Below, piece by piece: positions 16,466 to 26,938 of a stretch of 64,000 nucleotides of DNA. Location of the stretch: NCBI RefSeq assembly GCF_900107925.1, contig NZ_FNUJ01000020.1, positions 28,313 to 92,312 on the forward strand, given 5' to 3'. The notes under the pieces were generated by a model that worked only from the letters and a program-made list of their open reading frames with translations, was not told where the DNA came from and did not search any database. The position numbers and the translations under genes were made by a program. Every line of letters starts with the position of its first letter. Position 1 is the stretch's first letter. Source of the stretch: Amycolatopsis pretoriensis (lineage in GTDB: Bacteria; Actinomycetota; Actinomycetes; Mycobacteriales; Pseudonocardiaceae).

Positions 16466-17911
16466 ATGGCCGAGAACCATCCCATCCGCTCCCGCGGCCT
16501 CGCCCTGGCGGTGCTGTGCGCCGCGTCGCTGATGGTCGTGCTGGACAGCAGCATCGTCGCGGTGGCGCTGCCCGCGATCCAGGCCGACCTGGGGTTCACC
16601 CCCGCCGGCCTCGCCTGGGTCGTCACGGCGTACCTGGTCGCGTTCGGCGGCCTGCTCCTGATCTCCGGCCGGCTCGGCGACCTGCTCGGCCGGCGCCGCG
16701 TCTTTCTCGGCGGCTTGAGCCTGTTCACGCTGGCTTCGCTGGTCGCGGGCCTCGCTTCGGACGCGGGCGTGCTGGTGGCCGCTCGATTCGCCCAGGGCGT
16801 CGGCGGGGCGCTCGCGTCGGCCGTCGTGCTCGGCATGATCGTGACGATGTACCCCGAGCCGCGGGCCCGGGCGAAGGCGATCGGCGTCTACAGCTTCACG
16901 CAGGCCGCGGGCGCGTCGATCGGCCTCATCGCGGGCGGCGCGCTGACGCAGGCGCTGAGCTGGCACTGGACGTTCTACATCAACCTGCCGATCGGCGTGG
17001 TGGCGCTGGTGCCGGCGGTCCGGGTGGTCGCGCCGGACCGCGGCACGGGTCTGCGGGCCGGCCTGGACGTCCTCGGCGCGGTGCTGGTCACCGCGGCCGT
17101 GATGCTGGGCGTGTACGCGATTTCGTCGTCCGCGTGGGGCGCCTTGGCCGCCGCTTCGGTGTTGCTGGCGGCGTTCGTGGTGCGCCAGGCGAAGGCGCGC
17201 ACGCCGCTGCTGCCGCTGCGGCTGTTCCGGGTCCGCGCGGTCGCCGGCGCGAACGTCGTGATGGTGCTGATGGTCGCCGGGATGCTGGGCTTCCAGTTCG
17301 TGACGGCGTTGTACCTGCAGCAGGTGCTGGGCCTCGACGCGCTGCGCACCGGCGTCGCGTTCCTGCCGGTGCCGGTGGTGATCGCGGTGGCGTCGCTGGG
17401 CTTCGCGGACAAGCTGGCGACGCGGTTCGGGCCGCGGACGGTGCTGCTGTCCGGCCTGGGCCTGGTGATCGTGGGCTTGCTGCTGCTGACGCAGGTCGGC
17501 GACGGCTACTTCACCGGCGTGCTGCCGCCGCTGCTGCTGATGGGTCTCGGCGCGGGCGCGGCGATCCCGGCGCTGATGGGACTGGCGATGTCGGACGTCC
17601 CGGCCGGGGACGCGGGGGTGGCGTCCGGGCTGATCAACACCACGCAGCAGGTGGGCGCGGCGATCGGCACGGCGGTGCTGGCTTCGGTGGCCGCGTCCCG
17701 CACGGCGGGCCTGTCCGGTGTGGACCACCGCGAGGCCTTGGCGGCGGGGTTCCGGCTGGCGTACGGGGTGAGCGCGGGCTTCCTGGTGACGGCGGTGGCG
17801 CTGGGCGGCCTGGTATTGGCGCGCCGCCAGCGCCCCAATGTGGCCTTGGTTGCGTCAGACGCACCGAAGGCCACATTGGGGCGCTTGGAGCCGGAGTGTC
17901 AGGCCAGGTAG
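16466..17911 (+). CDS. DHA2-family MFS multidrug exporter
   Basis: A 481-residue major facilitator with about 14 predicted helices, the DHA2/EmrB-QacA layout. Motif D1 is seen as VVLDSSIVAVALPAIQADLG, motif A as GRLGDLLGRRRVF, and motif C-like glycines follow in helix 5 (SFTQAAGASIGLIAGG). It likely exports a toxic small molecule by proton antiport. ATG 16466 follows GGAGG by 8 bases; the in-frame ATG 16397 is less likely. The last ~28 residues of the reading frame are partly encoded by a 57-bp palindrome (17829-17885), so the C-terminal tail looks acquired. It overlaps the convergent SRPBCC gene by 13 bp. Confidence 0.9.
   Translation: MAENHPIRSRGLALAVLCAASLMVVLDSSIVAVALPAIQADLGFTPAGLAWVVTAYLVAFGGLLLISGRLGDLLGRRRVFLGGLSLFTLASLVAGLASDAGVLVAARFAQGVGGALASAVVLGMIVTMYPEPRARAKAIGVYSFTQAAGASIGLIAGGALTQALSWHWTFYINLPIGVVALVPAVRVVAPDRGTGLRAGLDVLGAVLVTAAVMLGVYAISSSAWGALAAASVLLAAFVVRQAKARTPLLPLRLFRVRAVAGANVVMVLMVAGMLGFQFVTALYLQQVLGLDALRTGVAFLPVPVVIAVASLGFADKLATRFGPRTVLLSGLGLVIVGLLLLTQVGDGYFTGVLPPLLLMGLGAGAAIPALMGLAMSDVPAGDAGVASGLINTTQQVGAAIGTAVLASVAASRTAGLSGVDHREALAAGFRLAYGVSAGFLVTAVALGGLVLARRQRPNVALVASDAPKATLGRLEPECQAR
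17829..17885. repeat. 57-bp palindrome inside the 3' end of the exporter gene
   Basis: Arms of 28 bp around a single central base, with two mismatched pairs; the outer arm reads AGCGCCCCAATGTGGCCTT. It codes for the exporter tail from about residue 455 and lies just before the convergent SRPBCC gene ends. RNA from either strand would form a very stable hairpin, so it may end transcription, but it lies before both stop codons for one of the strands. Confidence 0.85.
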
Positions 17912-18342
17912 GCCGACAGGCCACGGTGGCCCCGCCGCATCATCAGCGCGTGGTTCGCGCGGAAGAGCGGCCGGGCCACCGCGTCGAGCCGCCGCAGCAG
18001 CTCCTTGCGAGCCTGGACTTCCTGGGTGATCTGCAGGAGCGTGCCCGCGCCCGCCGCGCGGACCGCTCCCGCCAGCACCCCGTCCAGGTCGCCGCTCAAC
18101 CGGACCCGCAGCAAGCCGGCCCGTTCGTCCTGGTGGTCCCGGTGCATCCGGACCACCAGGCGGAACGGCAGCCGGGACCGGCAGATCAGCTCGGCGGTGT
18201 CGTCGTCCACCCGGCGCACCGCGCGGACGTCCGACCACCACCGCGGGTAGCCGGCGAGGTCGGTGACCGCGCCGAACACCCGCTCGGGCGCGGTACCGGG
18301 CAGCAGCCACGTGCTGCTGAACCGGTAGCGCGCGCCCGTCAC
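17899..18342 (-). CDS. SRPBCC (START-like) family protein
   Basis: A 147-residue protein with the helix-grip pattern of polyketide cyclase/dehydrase-like SRPBCC proteins: N-terminal strand YRFSSTWLLPGTAPERVFGAV, then LAGYPRWWSDV and C-terminal long helix VQARKELLRRLDAVARPLF. Such proteins bind hydrophobic ligands in a cavity; the ligand is unknown. It has no signal peptide. It converges with and overlaps the exporter gene by 13 bp and ends one base after the anti-sigma gene region begins on the same strand, so it could be the leading gene of that unit. Confidence 0.75.
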   Translation of the reverse strand: MTGARYRFSSTWLLPGTAPERVFGAVTDLAGYPRWWSDVRAVRRVDDDTAELICRSRLPFRLVVRMHRDHQDERAGLLRVRLSGDLDGVLAGAVRAAGAGTLLQITQEVQARKELLRRLDAVARPLFRANHALMMRRGHRGLSAYLA

Positions 18343-18343
18343 G

Positions 18344-19066
18344 TCACACCTGGGCCGAGACCAGCTTCCGGCCGTCCACCGTGACGATGTCGACCGACTT
18401 GACGTCGTCGGGCGCGACCAAAGCGGAACCGTCGAGCGAGAAGCCCGAACTCTCCCACTTCTCGGACACCTTCCAGCTGCCGGCGGTGACCGCCTGGCCT
18501 TCCTTCGTGACGACCTGCAGCAGGCACTGTTCCCCGGCCTTTACGCCCTTCACGGCGACGTTGACCTTGACCCAACCGGCGAACGGGCTCACCGAAGCGG
18601 CCAGCTGCACGCCGCTCGTCGGATCCCGGCCTTCGATGGTCTTCGTTCCCGGTGGCGCGTCCGGCGCGGGGGCCGGCGCGGCGATGCTCGTGTCGGCCGT
18701 CTGCCGGCCGACCAGGACCCCGCCGCCGAGCGCCGCCACGACCAGCACGGCCGCCGCGACCAGGGCCAGGCCCCGGCGTGACGTCGAACGGCCCGAGGAG
18801 CGGGCCGGCAGTGCTTCTTCTTCGTCGCGCACCCGCCGCAGCGTCTTCTGCAGCAGCAGGTCCCCGCCCTCGGGCGGCCCGTCGAGGAACGCCTCGGGCG
18901 GTACCTCGTCGAGCGACTCGCGCAGGGCGACGAGCTCGTTCAGGTCGAACCGGCACTGCGCGCAGGTCTGCAGGTGCCGCCGCTCGAAGTCGGCCGCCTC
19001 CCCGGGATCGAGCGCGCCGAGGGCGTACGCGCCGAGCTGCGTGTGACTCTCGTCGACCGAGTTCAT
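18344..19066 (-). CDS. RskA-type anti-sigma factor with zinc finger
   Basis: A 240-residue single-pass membrane protein. The N-terminal anti-sigma domain contains H31-x3-C35-x2-C38 (HLQTCAQC), the ZAS zinc motif. A membrane helix spans about residues 98-120. The extracytoplasmic domain has the RskA fold pattern (GTKTIEGRDP, PFAGWVKVNVAVKG, CLLQVVTKEGQ, GSWKVSE). It would hold the upstream ECF sigma factor at the membrane until proteolysis. ATG 19066 overlaps the sigma stop by four bases, confirming pairing. A longer in-frame extension upstream is a shadow of the sigma gene. Confidence 0.9.
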   Translation of the reverse strand: MNSVDESHTQLGAYALGALDPGEAADFERRHLQTCAQCRFDLNELVALRESLDEVPPEAFLDGPPEGGDLLLQKTLRRVRDEEEALPARSSGRSTSRRGLALVAAAVLVVAALGGGVLVGRQTADTSIAAPAPAPDAPPGTKTIEGRDPTSGVQLAASVSPFAGWVKVNVAVKGVKAGEQCLLQVVTKEGQAVTAGSWKVSEKWESSGFSLDGSALVAPDDVKSVDIVTVDGRKLVSAQV

Positions 19067-19716
19067 CGCGCCACCTCCGTTCCACTCGATATCATCGCTG
19101 CTCTCAGCGCTCTCAGTGCGTAATAAGACCTTGATTTCACGGTACCCGGTGCGACGCCCAGTGTTCTCGCCGCTTCGGCCACCGTCCGTCCCCGGTAGTA
19201 GATCTCCACCAGGACCTCTCGGTGTTCGTTCGAAAGGCCGTCCATCGCGCCGAGCACCGTCATCGAGTCGACCACGCCCTGGGCGTGATCGCGTTCGACG
19301 GCCGGTGTCGGCACGCCTTCGGCCGGTTCGGCCACCTCTTGGGGCCGCGCCGCCCGGGCACGCGCCCGGTCGGTGACCAGGTTGCGCGCGACGGTCAGCA
19401 ACCAGCCGCGCACCGAGCCCTTCCCGTCGTTCTGCAAGTCGTCGGCGTGTTTCCACGCGCGGACCAGTGTCTCCTGGACCACGTCCTCGGCCGCCGCCCG
19501 ATCACCGGTCAGCCTCGTCGCGTAGGCCAGCAGGCTCCGGCCGTGTTCGGCGTACAGCTGCCGAATCAAGTCCTCGCCCTTGGCCTTCTTAGGCCGCCTG
19601 CCTCCTATGGCCACCCTCGTCCTCCCGACGGTGTTCTGAGTCGGCGAGGACAGTACTGCAACCCGCAGCGCCACCGGCGGTGCGTGCGTCGAGCGCAGCG
19701 CGACCATGGTGTTCAT
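19063..19716 (-). CDS. ECF sigma factor (SigK/SigL-like)
   Basis: A 217-residue ECF sigma factor. Region 2 (LIRQLYAEHGRSLLAYATRL, AAAEDVVQETLVRAWKHAD) and region 4 (LSNEHREVLVEIYYRGRTVAEAARTLGVAPGTVKSRSYYALRALR) are complete. The first ~45 residues are not sigma-like. ATG 19716 has an AGGA-type ribosome binding site about 10 bases upstream; a downstream GTG in front of AIGGRRPKKAKG is an alternative start. Its partner anti-sigma factor overlaps the stop. A COG4315-type lipoprotein gene lies 43 bp upstream on the same strand, a pairing seen in other actinobacteria. The inducing signal is not visible. Confidence 0.9.
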   Translation of the reverse strand: MNTMVALRSTHAPPVALRVAVLSSPTQNTVGRTRVAIGGRRPKKAKGEDLIRQLYAEHGRSLLAYATRLTGDRAAAEDVVQETLVRAWKHADDLQNDGKGSVRGWLLTVARNLVTDRARARAARPQEVAEPAEGVPTPAVERDHAQGVVDSMTVLGAMDGLSNEHREVLVEIYYRGRTVAEAARTLGVAPGTVKSRSYYALRALRAAMISSGTEVAR

Positions 19717-19759
19717 CGGCTGCCCGTCCTTCCTCGTTCTGCCCGGAATCCGTCGTCGG

Positions 19760-20254
19760 TCAGGACCCGGAGGCCCTGGCCGCGGTGATCTTGCTGCCGT
19801 CGGGGGCGATCGCGAACCAGGTGCCGTTGACGCCCTGGCCGTTCGCGTCGCCCAGCGCCCGGTCGCCCGAGAACTGGTACAGCGGCCAGCCGTTGAGCGT
19901 CAGCTGCTTGCTGCCGTCCTTGCGGATCACCGTCCCGACCTGGGTCTCCTGGATGCCCTTGAGCATCGGTGTCGCCTCCCCGGCGAGCGCCGGCGGCCAG
20001 GACGACGCGCATTCGCCGTCGCAGTTGGACGTCGGCGGCTGCGAGAGGTCCTTGTCGAACCGGTAGAGCGTCCGGCCGTCGGCGTCGGTGACCACCGCGC
20101 CGAGCCCGTTGACGGAGCCGGCGGACAGCATCTTGTGCCCCGGCTGACCGTGTTCCGGCCCCTGTGCCCCGGAGGCCATGTCGCCGCACGCCGACAACGG
20201 TGCGACGACGGCGATCGCGGCGGCGCAGAGGACGGCCGTCCGGATACGGTTCAT
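19760..20254 (-). CDS. COG4315-type secreted-repeat lipoprotein
   Basis: A 164-residue lipoprotein: signal peptide with SACG lipobox near residue 24, then two copies of the 'secreted repeat of unknown function' with the pattern T-x-YxFxxD (GRTLYRFDKDLSQPPTSNC and NGWPLYQFSGDRALGDANG). Conserved SxWPP is seen. The function of the family is unknown. ATG 20254 follows GAGGAGAG. It starts the three-gene unit lipoprotein-sigma-anti-sigma. The 223-bp gap to the divergent gene at 20478 should hold the promoter; TGAACC and a CGTC-type element on the minus strand near 20310-20340 could be an ECF promoter, which would mean autoregulation (weak). Confidence 0.8.
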   Translation of the reverse strand: MNRIRTAVLCAAAIAVVAPLSACGDMASGAQGPEHGQPGHKMLSAGSVNGLGAVVTDADGRTLYRFDKDLSQPPTSNCDGECASSWPPALAGEATPMLKGIQETQVGTVIRKDGSKQLTLNGWPLYQFSGDRALGDANGQGVNGTWFAIAPDGSKITAARASGS

Positions 20255-20477
20255 GACGTTTCTCTCCTCGGTGAGGGCGGCACCGCCGTCCGGCGGACCT
20301 CGACACCTGGAGACACGGACGGTTGCGGAAAACGGTTCAGCGGTGTTTCGCACGGTTCGGTGCCGGTTCGCCGGCGGATTGGTGCGTCCCGGTGATCGGC
20401 ACGATCTTGTCGCCGTGCGGGCGGGTTCCTAAGCTGATCACGTTCGCCCCGCCGCCCCGCTCGTCCCGGGAGCCGCC

Positions 20478-21020
20478 GTGTCCGCGAAACCCCTCCTGTG
20501 CGTGGCACTGCTGGCCGCCGGCTGTTCGGCTGCCGCGCCGCCGCCGGCGTTCACCGCTTCGCTGACGTCACCGACCGACGTGGTGTTGACGTGGCCGGAC
20601 GACGCCGCCGGGCACCGCGTCGAGTACGCCAACGACCCGGCCGGGCCGTGGACGACGCTGCGGTTCCTGCCCGCCCACACGACGAGCTATCACCACCCGG
20701 ACCTGATCCCGGAAACACCGTTCTACTACCGGGAACAGCCGTTCACCGGCCCGGTCTCGACCGAGCTGCACGCGGTGACGTCGGGCGGCACGGTGACGTT
20801 CACGTGGACCGACCGCACGAGCGACGAAGCCGGCTTCCTGCTGGAGATCCGGCGGCCGGGCACGCCGGACTTCGACCCGGTCGAGGTGACCGACCCGGAC
20901 GCGACGACGTGCGCGCTGTCGCTGCTGCCCGGCGAGGAGCACTCGGAGTTCCGGCTCCGGGCGCTGCACTACGGCCCGCTCTCCCCGGTGGTCCACCAGA
21001 CCACCGGGAAGGAGCGGTAG
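20478..21020 (+). CDS. Small lipoprotein with fibronectin-III-like domains
   Basis: A 180-residue protein from GTG 20478 with a short signal peptide and lipobox LAAGC (C16). The rest reads as two FN3-like beta sandwiches (TDVVLTWPDDAAGHRVEYAN and VTFTWTDRTSDEAGFLLEIR). A CGGGAG element stands upstream. Such domains bind proteins or carbohydrates at the cell surface; no catalytic residues are seen. It converges with uvrA with three bases between the stop codons. Confidence 0.65.
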   Translation: MSAKPLLCVALLAAGCSAAAPPPAFTASLTSPTDVVLTWPDDAAGHRVEYANDPAGPWTTLRFLPAHTTSYHHPDLIPETPFYYREQPFTGPVSTELHAVTSGGTVTFTWTDRTSDEAGFLLEIRRPGTPDFDPVEVTDPDATTCALSLLPGEEHSEFRLRALHYGPLSPVVHQTTGKER

Positions 21021-21023
21021 CCG

Positions 21024-23885
<2,862 letters not shown>

Positions 23886-23962
23886 GCCAGGGTCCTCTCA
23901 ATGTCTTCTTCAGCTGCGGTCGCTCACCCGGTGTCAGGCTGCACGGGTGGCCGCGATCCATG

Positions 23963-25168
23963 CTACGAGCCACCACCGACAAAAACGGGTTCCGCGTCCT
24001 TGACCTGCGGTTCTTCGGGCTTTCGACGTCTGGTGAGCCACCGGTGGGCCGGGCGTTCGACCCCCGCGGTGACCGCCCAGCCGGCCAGCACGGCGGCGCC
24101 GACGACGACGGGGAGCCGCAGCCAGCCGGGGAGGCCGAGGTCGAGCAGGGCGCGGGCCAGGACGTAGCCCAGCTCCTGGTGCACCAGGTAAAGACCATAC
24201 GAGATGCCCGCGAGCCAGGTGACGGCCGGGGCGATTCGCGCGAGTCCCGGGAACCGCCAGTCCGGGCCGCGGGCGGCCAGGCAGACCAGCAGGAGCAGCA
24301 CGGCGAACCCGATCGTGGACGGCCAGCGCTGCGCGTCCTGCGGCAACGCGACGTGGAACGGGAAGACCTGCAGGTCCTGCGCGGCCACGGCGGCGGTGAC
24401 GAAGAGTGCGATGTGCCACGTCTTCAGCCGCCGTTGCGCCCACAGCCAGATCGCGACGCCGATGGCGAAGACGTGCAGCCGGTGCAGGCCGAGGCCGTAG
24501 TAGAACGTCTCGACGACCGGGCTCGCCGTCCCGGGCGCGAAGACGGGGAAGCGCAGCGCGAGCGGGACGAGGATCAAGGACCACAGCAGCGCGACGGTCA
24601 GCCGGTGGGTGCGCCACGACCGCGGCCACAGCAGGGCGGCGCCGGTGAAGGCCAGCAGCTGCACCGGCAGCGTCCAGTAGGAGCCGTCGAGGTAGTAGAA
24701 CGTCTCGGACCGGATGCCCCACTCCTGCACCATGCCGAGGTTGGCGAGCAGGTCCAGCCAGGTCGGGATGTACCACGGCGAGGGGTTCGACGGCGGGCCC
24801 TGCGGAACGCCGAAGAGGAACCCGGTGACGCCGGGCGGGTAGGGCAGGCCGCTGAAGGAGATGGCGGCCCAGCGCGTCACGACGTAGGTCAGCAGGACGG
24901 CGACGAGGTAGGCCGGCACGAGGCGCGCGACGCGGTTCCAGAGCCACCGGCGCGGATTGCCCTTGCGGAGGCTGGCGCAAACGAAGTAGGCGGAGATCAC
25001 CAGCAGGATGGCCGCGCCGAACTGCGCGGTCACCCGCACGGGGTACCCCGTCAGCTCGGGGTGCAGCAGGGCCCCCTGGTGGGTGACGTGCCCGAGGATG
25101 ACGGCGAGAACGGCGACGACCCGGAGGAGGTCCCAGCTGATCCGGCGCGGCGTCGGGGAGGTGGGCAC
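23963..25168 (-). CDS. Acyltransferase-3 family membrane protein
   Basis: A 401-residue protein with about 10 predicted membrane helices. The family start WDLLRVVAVLAVILGHVTHQG carries the catalytic-type His-containing motif (R..V.L.H) of acyltransferase-3/OafA proteins, which move acetyl or other acyl groups onto sugars, lipids or antibiotics. The last motif GISYGLYLVHQELGY is typical. The C-terminus is Arg-rich and cytoplasmic. The acceptor cannot be deduced from neighbours (uvrA downstream, a metallo-beta-lactamase-fold gene divergent). Confidence 0.85.
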   Translation of the reverse strand: MPTSPTPRRISWDLLRVVAVLAVILGHVTHQGALLHPELTGYPVRVTAQFGAAILLVISAYFVCASLRKGNPRRWLWNRVARLVPAYLVAVLLTYVVTRWAAISFSGLPYPPGVTGFLFGVPQGPPSNPSPWYIPTWLDLLANLGMVQEWGIRSETFYYLDGSYWTLPVQLLAFTGAALLWPRSWRTHRLTVALLWSLILVPLALRFPVFAPGTASPVVETFYYGLGLHRLHVFAIGVAIWLWAQRRLKTWHIALFVTAAVAAQDLQVFPFHVALPQDAQRWPSTIGFAVLLLLVCLAARGPDWRFPGLARIAPAVTWLAGISYGLYLVHQELGYVLARALLDLGLPGWLRLPVVVGAAVLAGWAVTAGVERPAHRWLTRRRKPEEPQVKDAEPVFVGGGS

Positions 25169-25277
25169 GGTCGTCCTGAGGTCGGCTGGGCTGGGGTCGC
25201 TGTGAGCCTACGTGCCGGGGTGGGCGCGCGCTTGTGCGGGTGGAACCGGTTGGAGCGAAACGACTACCGTGTGCCAG

Positions 25278-25955
25278 GTGAACATCGTGGAGACCTACAC
25301 GGGGCACGTCGACCCGGGCGGCGACGCCACCCGCCGCACCCTGGACGCGCTGACCATCACCAAGCTGTCCGTCGGCCCGATGGACAACAACGCGTACCTG
25401 CTGGTGTGCCGGGCGTCGAACGAAGCCCTGCTCATCGACGCGGCGAACGACCCGGAGCGCATCTCGGACCTGATCGGCCACGGCCCGGACCGGCCGGCGT
25501 TGCGGACGGTGGTGACCACCCACCAGCACCAGGACCACTGGCAGGCGCTGGGCGCGGTGGCGGGGGCGAACGGAGCCAACACGGCGGCCCACCCGTTGGA
25601 CGCTTCGCCGCTGCCGGTGCCGCCGGACTTCTTGGTGGAGCACGGGGACACGCTGACGGTGGGACAGGTCACTCTTTCGGTGATCCACTTGAGGGGCCAC
25701 ACGCCGGGGTCGATCGCGTTGCTGTACCGGGATCCTTCGGGGCACCCGCACCTGTTCACCGGGGACTCGCTGTTTCCGGGCGGGGTGGGGCGGACCACGT
25801 CGCCGGAGGACTTCACGTCTTTGGTGGACGATGTTTCGGCGCGGATTTTCGATGAGCTGCCGGATGAGACTTGGTTCTATCCGGGACACGGGGACGACTC
25901 GACGTTGGGGGCTGAGAGGCCGAAGCTGAAGGAGTGGCGCGAGCGCGGCTGGTAA
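25278..25955 (+). CDS. Metallo-beta-lactamase-fold hydrolase (glyoxalase II-like)
   Basis: A 225-residue cytoplasmic protein with the metal motif HQHQDHW (H-x-H-x-D-H), the following ligands in RGHTPGS and TGDSLFPGG, and the final YPGHGDDST histidine, all of the glyoxalase II-like branch. It could hydrolyse thioesters or other esters. GTG 25278 is chosen because the conserved region starts shortly after; an upstream ATG at 25212 would add a non-conserved Trp/Gly-rich tail. The 109-bp gap to the divergent acyltransferase gene holds the promoter. Confidence 0.85.
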   Translation: MNIVETYTGHVDPGGDATRRTLDALTITKLSVGPMDNNAYLLVCRASNEALLIDAANDPERISDLIGHGPDRPALRTVVTTHQHQDHWQALGAVAGANGANTAAHPLDASPLPVPPDFLVEHGDTLTVGQVTLSVIHLRGHTPGSIALLYRDPSGHPHLFTGDSLFPGGVGRTTSPEDFTSLVDDVSARIFDELPDETWFYPGHGDDSTLGAERPKLKEWRERGW

Positions 25956-25995
25956 GGTTGCGTGCCCGTGGCGCGAGAGCTCCGACGGGTAACCT

Positions 25996-26027
25996 TTGAC
26001 TGCCGGCGTCTCTCCGGCGCCTAACCT
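25996..26027 (+). promoter_or_regulatory. Candidate promoter of the tRNA-like/HEPN unit
   Basis: TTGACT (25996-26001) and TAACCT (26022-26027) resemble vegetative -35 and -10 boxes. The 20-bp spacing is longer than the usual 17-18, so it may be weak or the -10 may be misplaced. Transcription from here would start about 30 bases before the tRNA-like sequence. Confidence 0.4.
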
Positions 26028-26061
26028 GATCAGTTGGCGCCACCAGGAGAGATACCCGGAT

Positions 26062-26131
26062 GGCCGATTGGTGTAATGGTGAACACACCTCAATTGCGAG
26101 GAGTTCCCGGGTTCGATTCCCGGGTCGGCTG
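26062..26131 (+). tRNA. tRNA-like sequence with a shortened anticodon arm
   Basis: Acceptor GGCCGAT (26062-26068) pairs with GTCGGCT (26124-26130; first pair G-U). The D stem is GTGT/ACAC with loop AATGGTGA; A26 is present. The T arm CCGGG-TTCGATT-CCCGG (26107-26123) is textbook, as is the 5-base variable loop. The anticodon arm is only CCTC-AATTGC-GAGG (26088-26101), 14 bases instead of 17, so it lacks one base pair and one loop base. No anticodon can be assigned with confidence (TGC or TTG are possible readings). No CCA is encoded. It may be a tRNA pseudogene, an integration remnant, or a regulatory mimic. It lies directly before a low-GC gene and shares its 3' half with a long hairpin. Confidence 0.6.
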
Positions 26132-26164
26132 AGCGCAGGGGCTGCCCCTGCGCTCAGCCGACCC
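26122..26164. repeat. 20-bp-stem hairpin overlapping the tRNA-like 3' end
   Basis: Arms 26122-26141 and 26145-26164 are perfectly complementary with a 3-base loop (CTG). The left arm uses the last two T-stem bases and the whole 3' acceptor strand of the tRNA-like sequence, so RNA cannot hold both folds. No T tract follows. It stands 34 bases before the HEPN gene start and could act as terminator, processing site or switch. Confidence 0.85.
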
Positions 26165-26197
26165 TGGAATCCCAGAGTTCACACAGGAATTCACATC

Positions 26198-26938
26198 GTG
26201 TCCTCTTTCAAGGTCTGGAAATATCACCACAGCAACTCAGACTTACTCGAAATCGGGTTCACAACCACGACACGATACTGCAAGGAATTCATCCGACAGG
26301 GCCGCCAGCGAGAGGCGGACTCTCAAACCCGGCTGGCCGCGGTCAACCTGGCCGCACTCTTCGAGAGCCGCCTGATGGAACTGATCTTCCACGAAGATTC
26401 AGCCGTCTACGCCGATCGAGGCAGGATTCTTGCCTGCGCCACAATGTCCGGCACCTGGCGCAAATTGGTGGACGAAGGCTTCGCTCAACTCGAAGGCATT
26501 CGCCTCAGCCTGGTCCCCCGAGGCTTGAGGTCCTCGAACAAATCTCGCCACACGGAGATCATCACCGCAATCGACGACCATGTGGTGCCACTGATCGAAC
26601 TCAGGAACGCGTTGGCGCACGGAGGCTGGGAATACACGCTGACTGATGATCGGATGACAGTCTCGCAGACCAAGATGCAACACCTCCGGACCACGTCGTT
26701 GTGGCATCTCCAGGTGCAACACAATCTCTTCGGCCATCTTTACAAAGCCGTCTATGACCTGCTGATAGCGAAGTCATTCGAACGCGACTTCGACAAGCAT
26801 TTCAACAACCTGCACGCAGCAACCGCCAGACTGAAAAGGAACGGTTCGAAGGACTGGGAGGCGATGCTCCAGCGGAGGTGGCAGCGACGCCCCGCACGAA
26901 TGCATTTACCTCCCGCAACCAAAAGAGCCATACCCTGA
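26198..26938 (+). CDS. HEPN-motif protein of foreign base composition
   Basis: A 246-residue, mostly helical protein without signal peptide. At R136-H141 it has RNALAHGG, matching the R-x4-6-H active-site motif of HEPN ribonucleases; RN..AHG is a common form in defence and toxin HEPN proteins. The surrounding helices (DDHVVPLIEL, LFGHLYKAVYDLLIA) fit a four-helix HEPN bundle. GTG 26198 follows AGGA by 9 bases; an ATG at 26060 would run in frame through the tRNA-like sequence. Sampled lines of this gene are about 47-55% G+C, far below its neighbours, and it has two rare TTA codons (near 26232 and 26904). No antitoxin gene adjoins. A non-catalytic HEPN role or chance motif remains possible. Confidence 0.65.
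   Translation: MSSFKVWKYHHSNSDLLEIGFTTTTRYCKEFIRQGRQREADSQTRLAAVNLAALFESRLMELIFHEDSAVYADRGRILACATMSGTWRKLVDEGFAQLEGIRLSLVPRGLRSSNKSRHTEIITAIDDHVVPLIELRNALAHGGWEYTLTDDRMTVSQTKMQHLRTTSLWHLQVQHNLFGHLYKAVYDLLIAKSFERDFDKHFNNLHAATARLKRNGSKDWEAMLQRRWQRRPARMHLPPATKRAIP

Noticed and set aside
18344..19456. 370-codon version of the anti-sigma factor
   Set aside because: The first 130 codons are an antisense-like shadow within the sigma gene; ATG 19066 overlaps the sigma stop and precedes the zinc-finger domain.
26062..26131. Calling this a functional tRNA with a defined anticodon
   Set aside because: The anticodon arm is three bases too short and no consistent 7-base loop can be drawn; kept as tRNA-like only.
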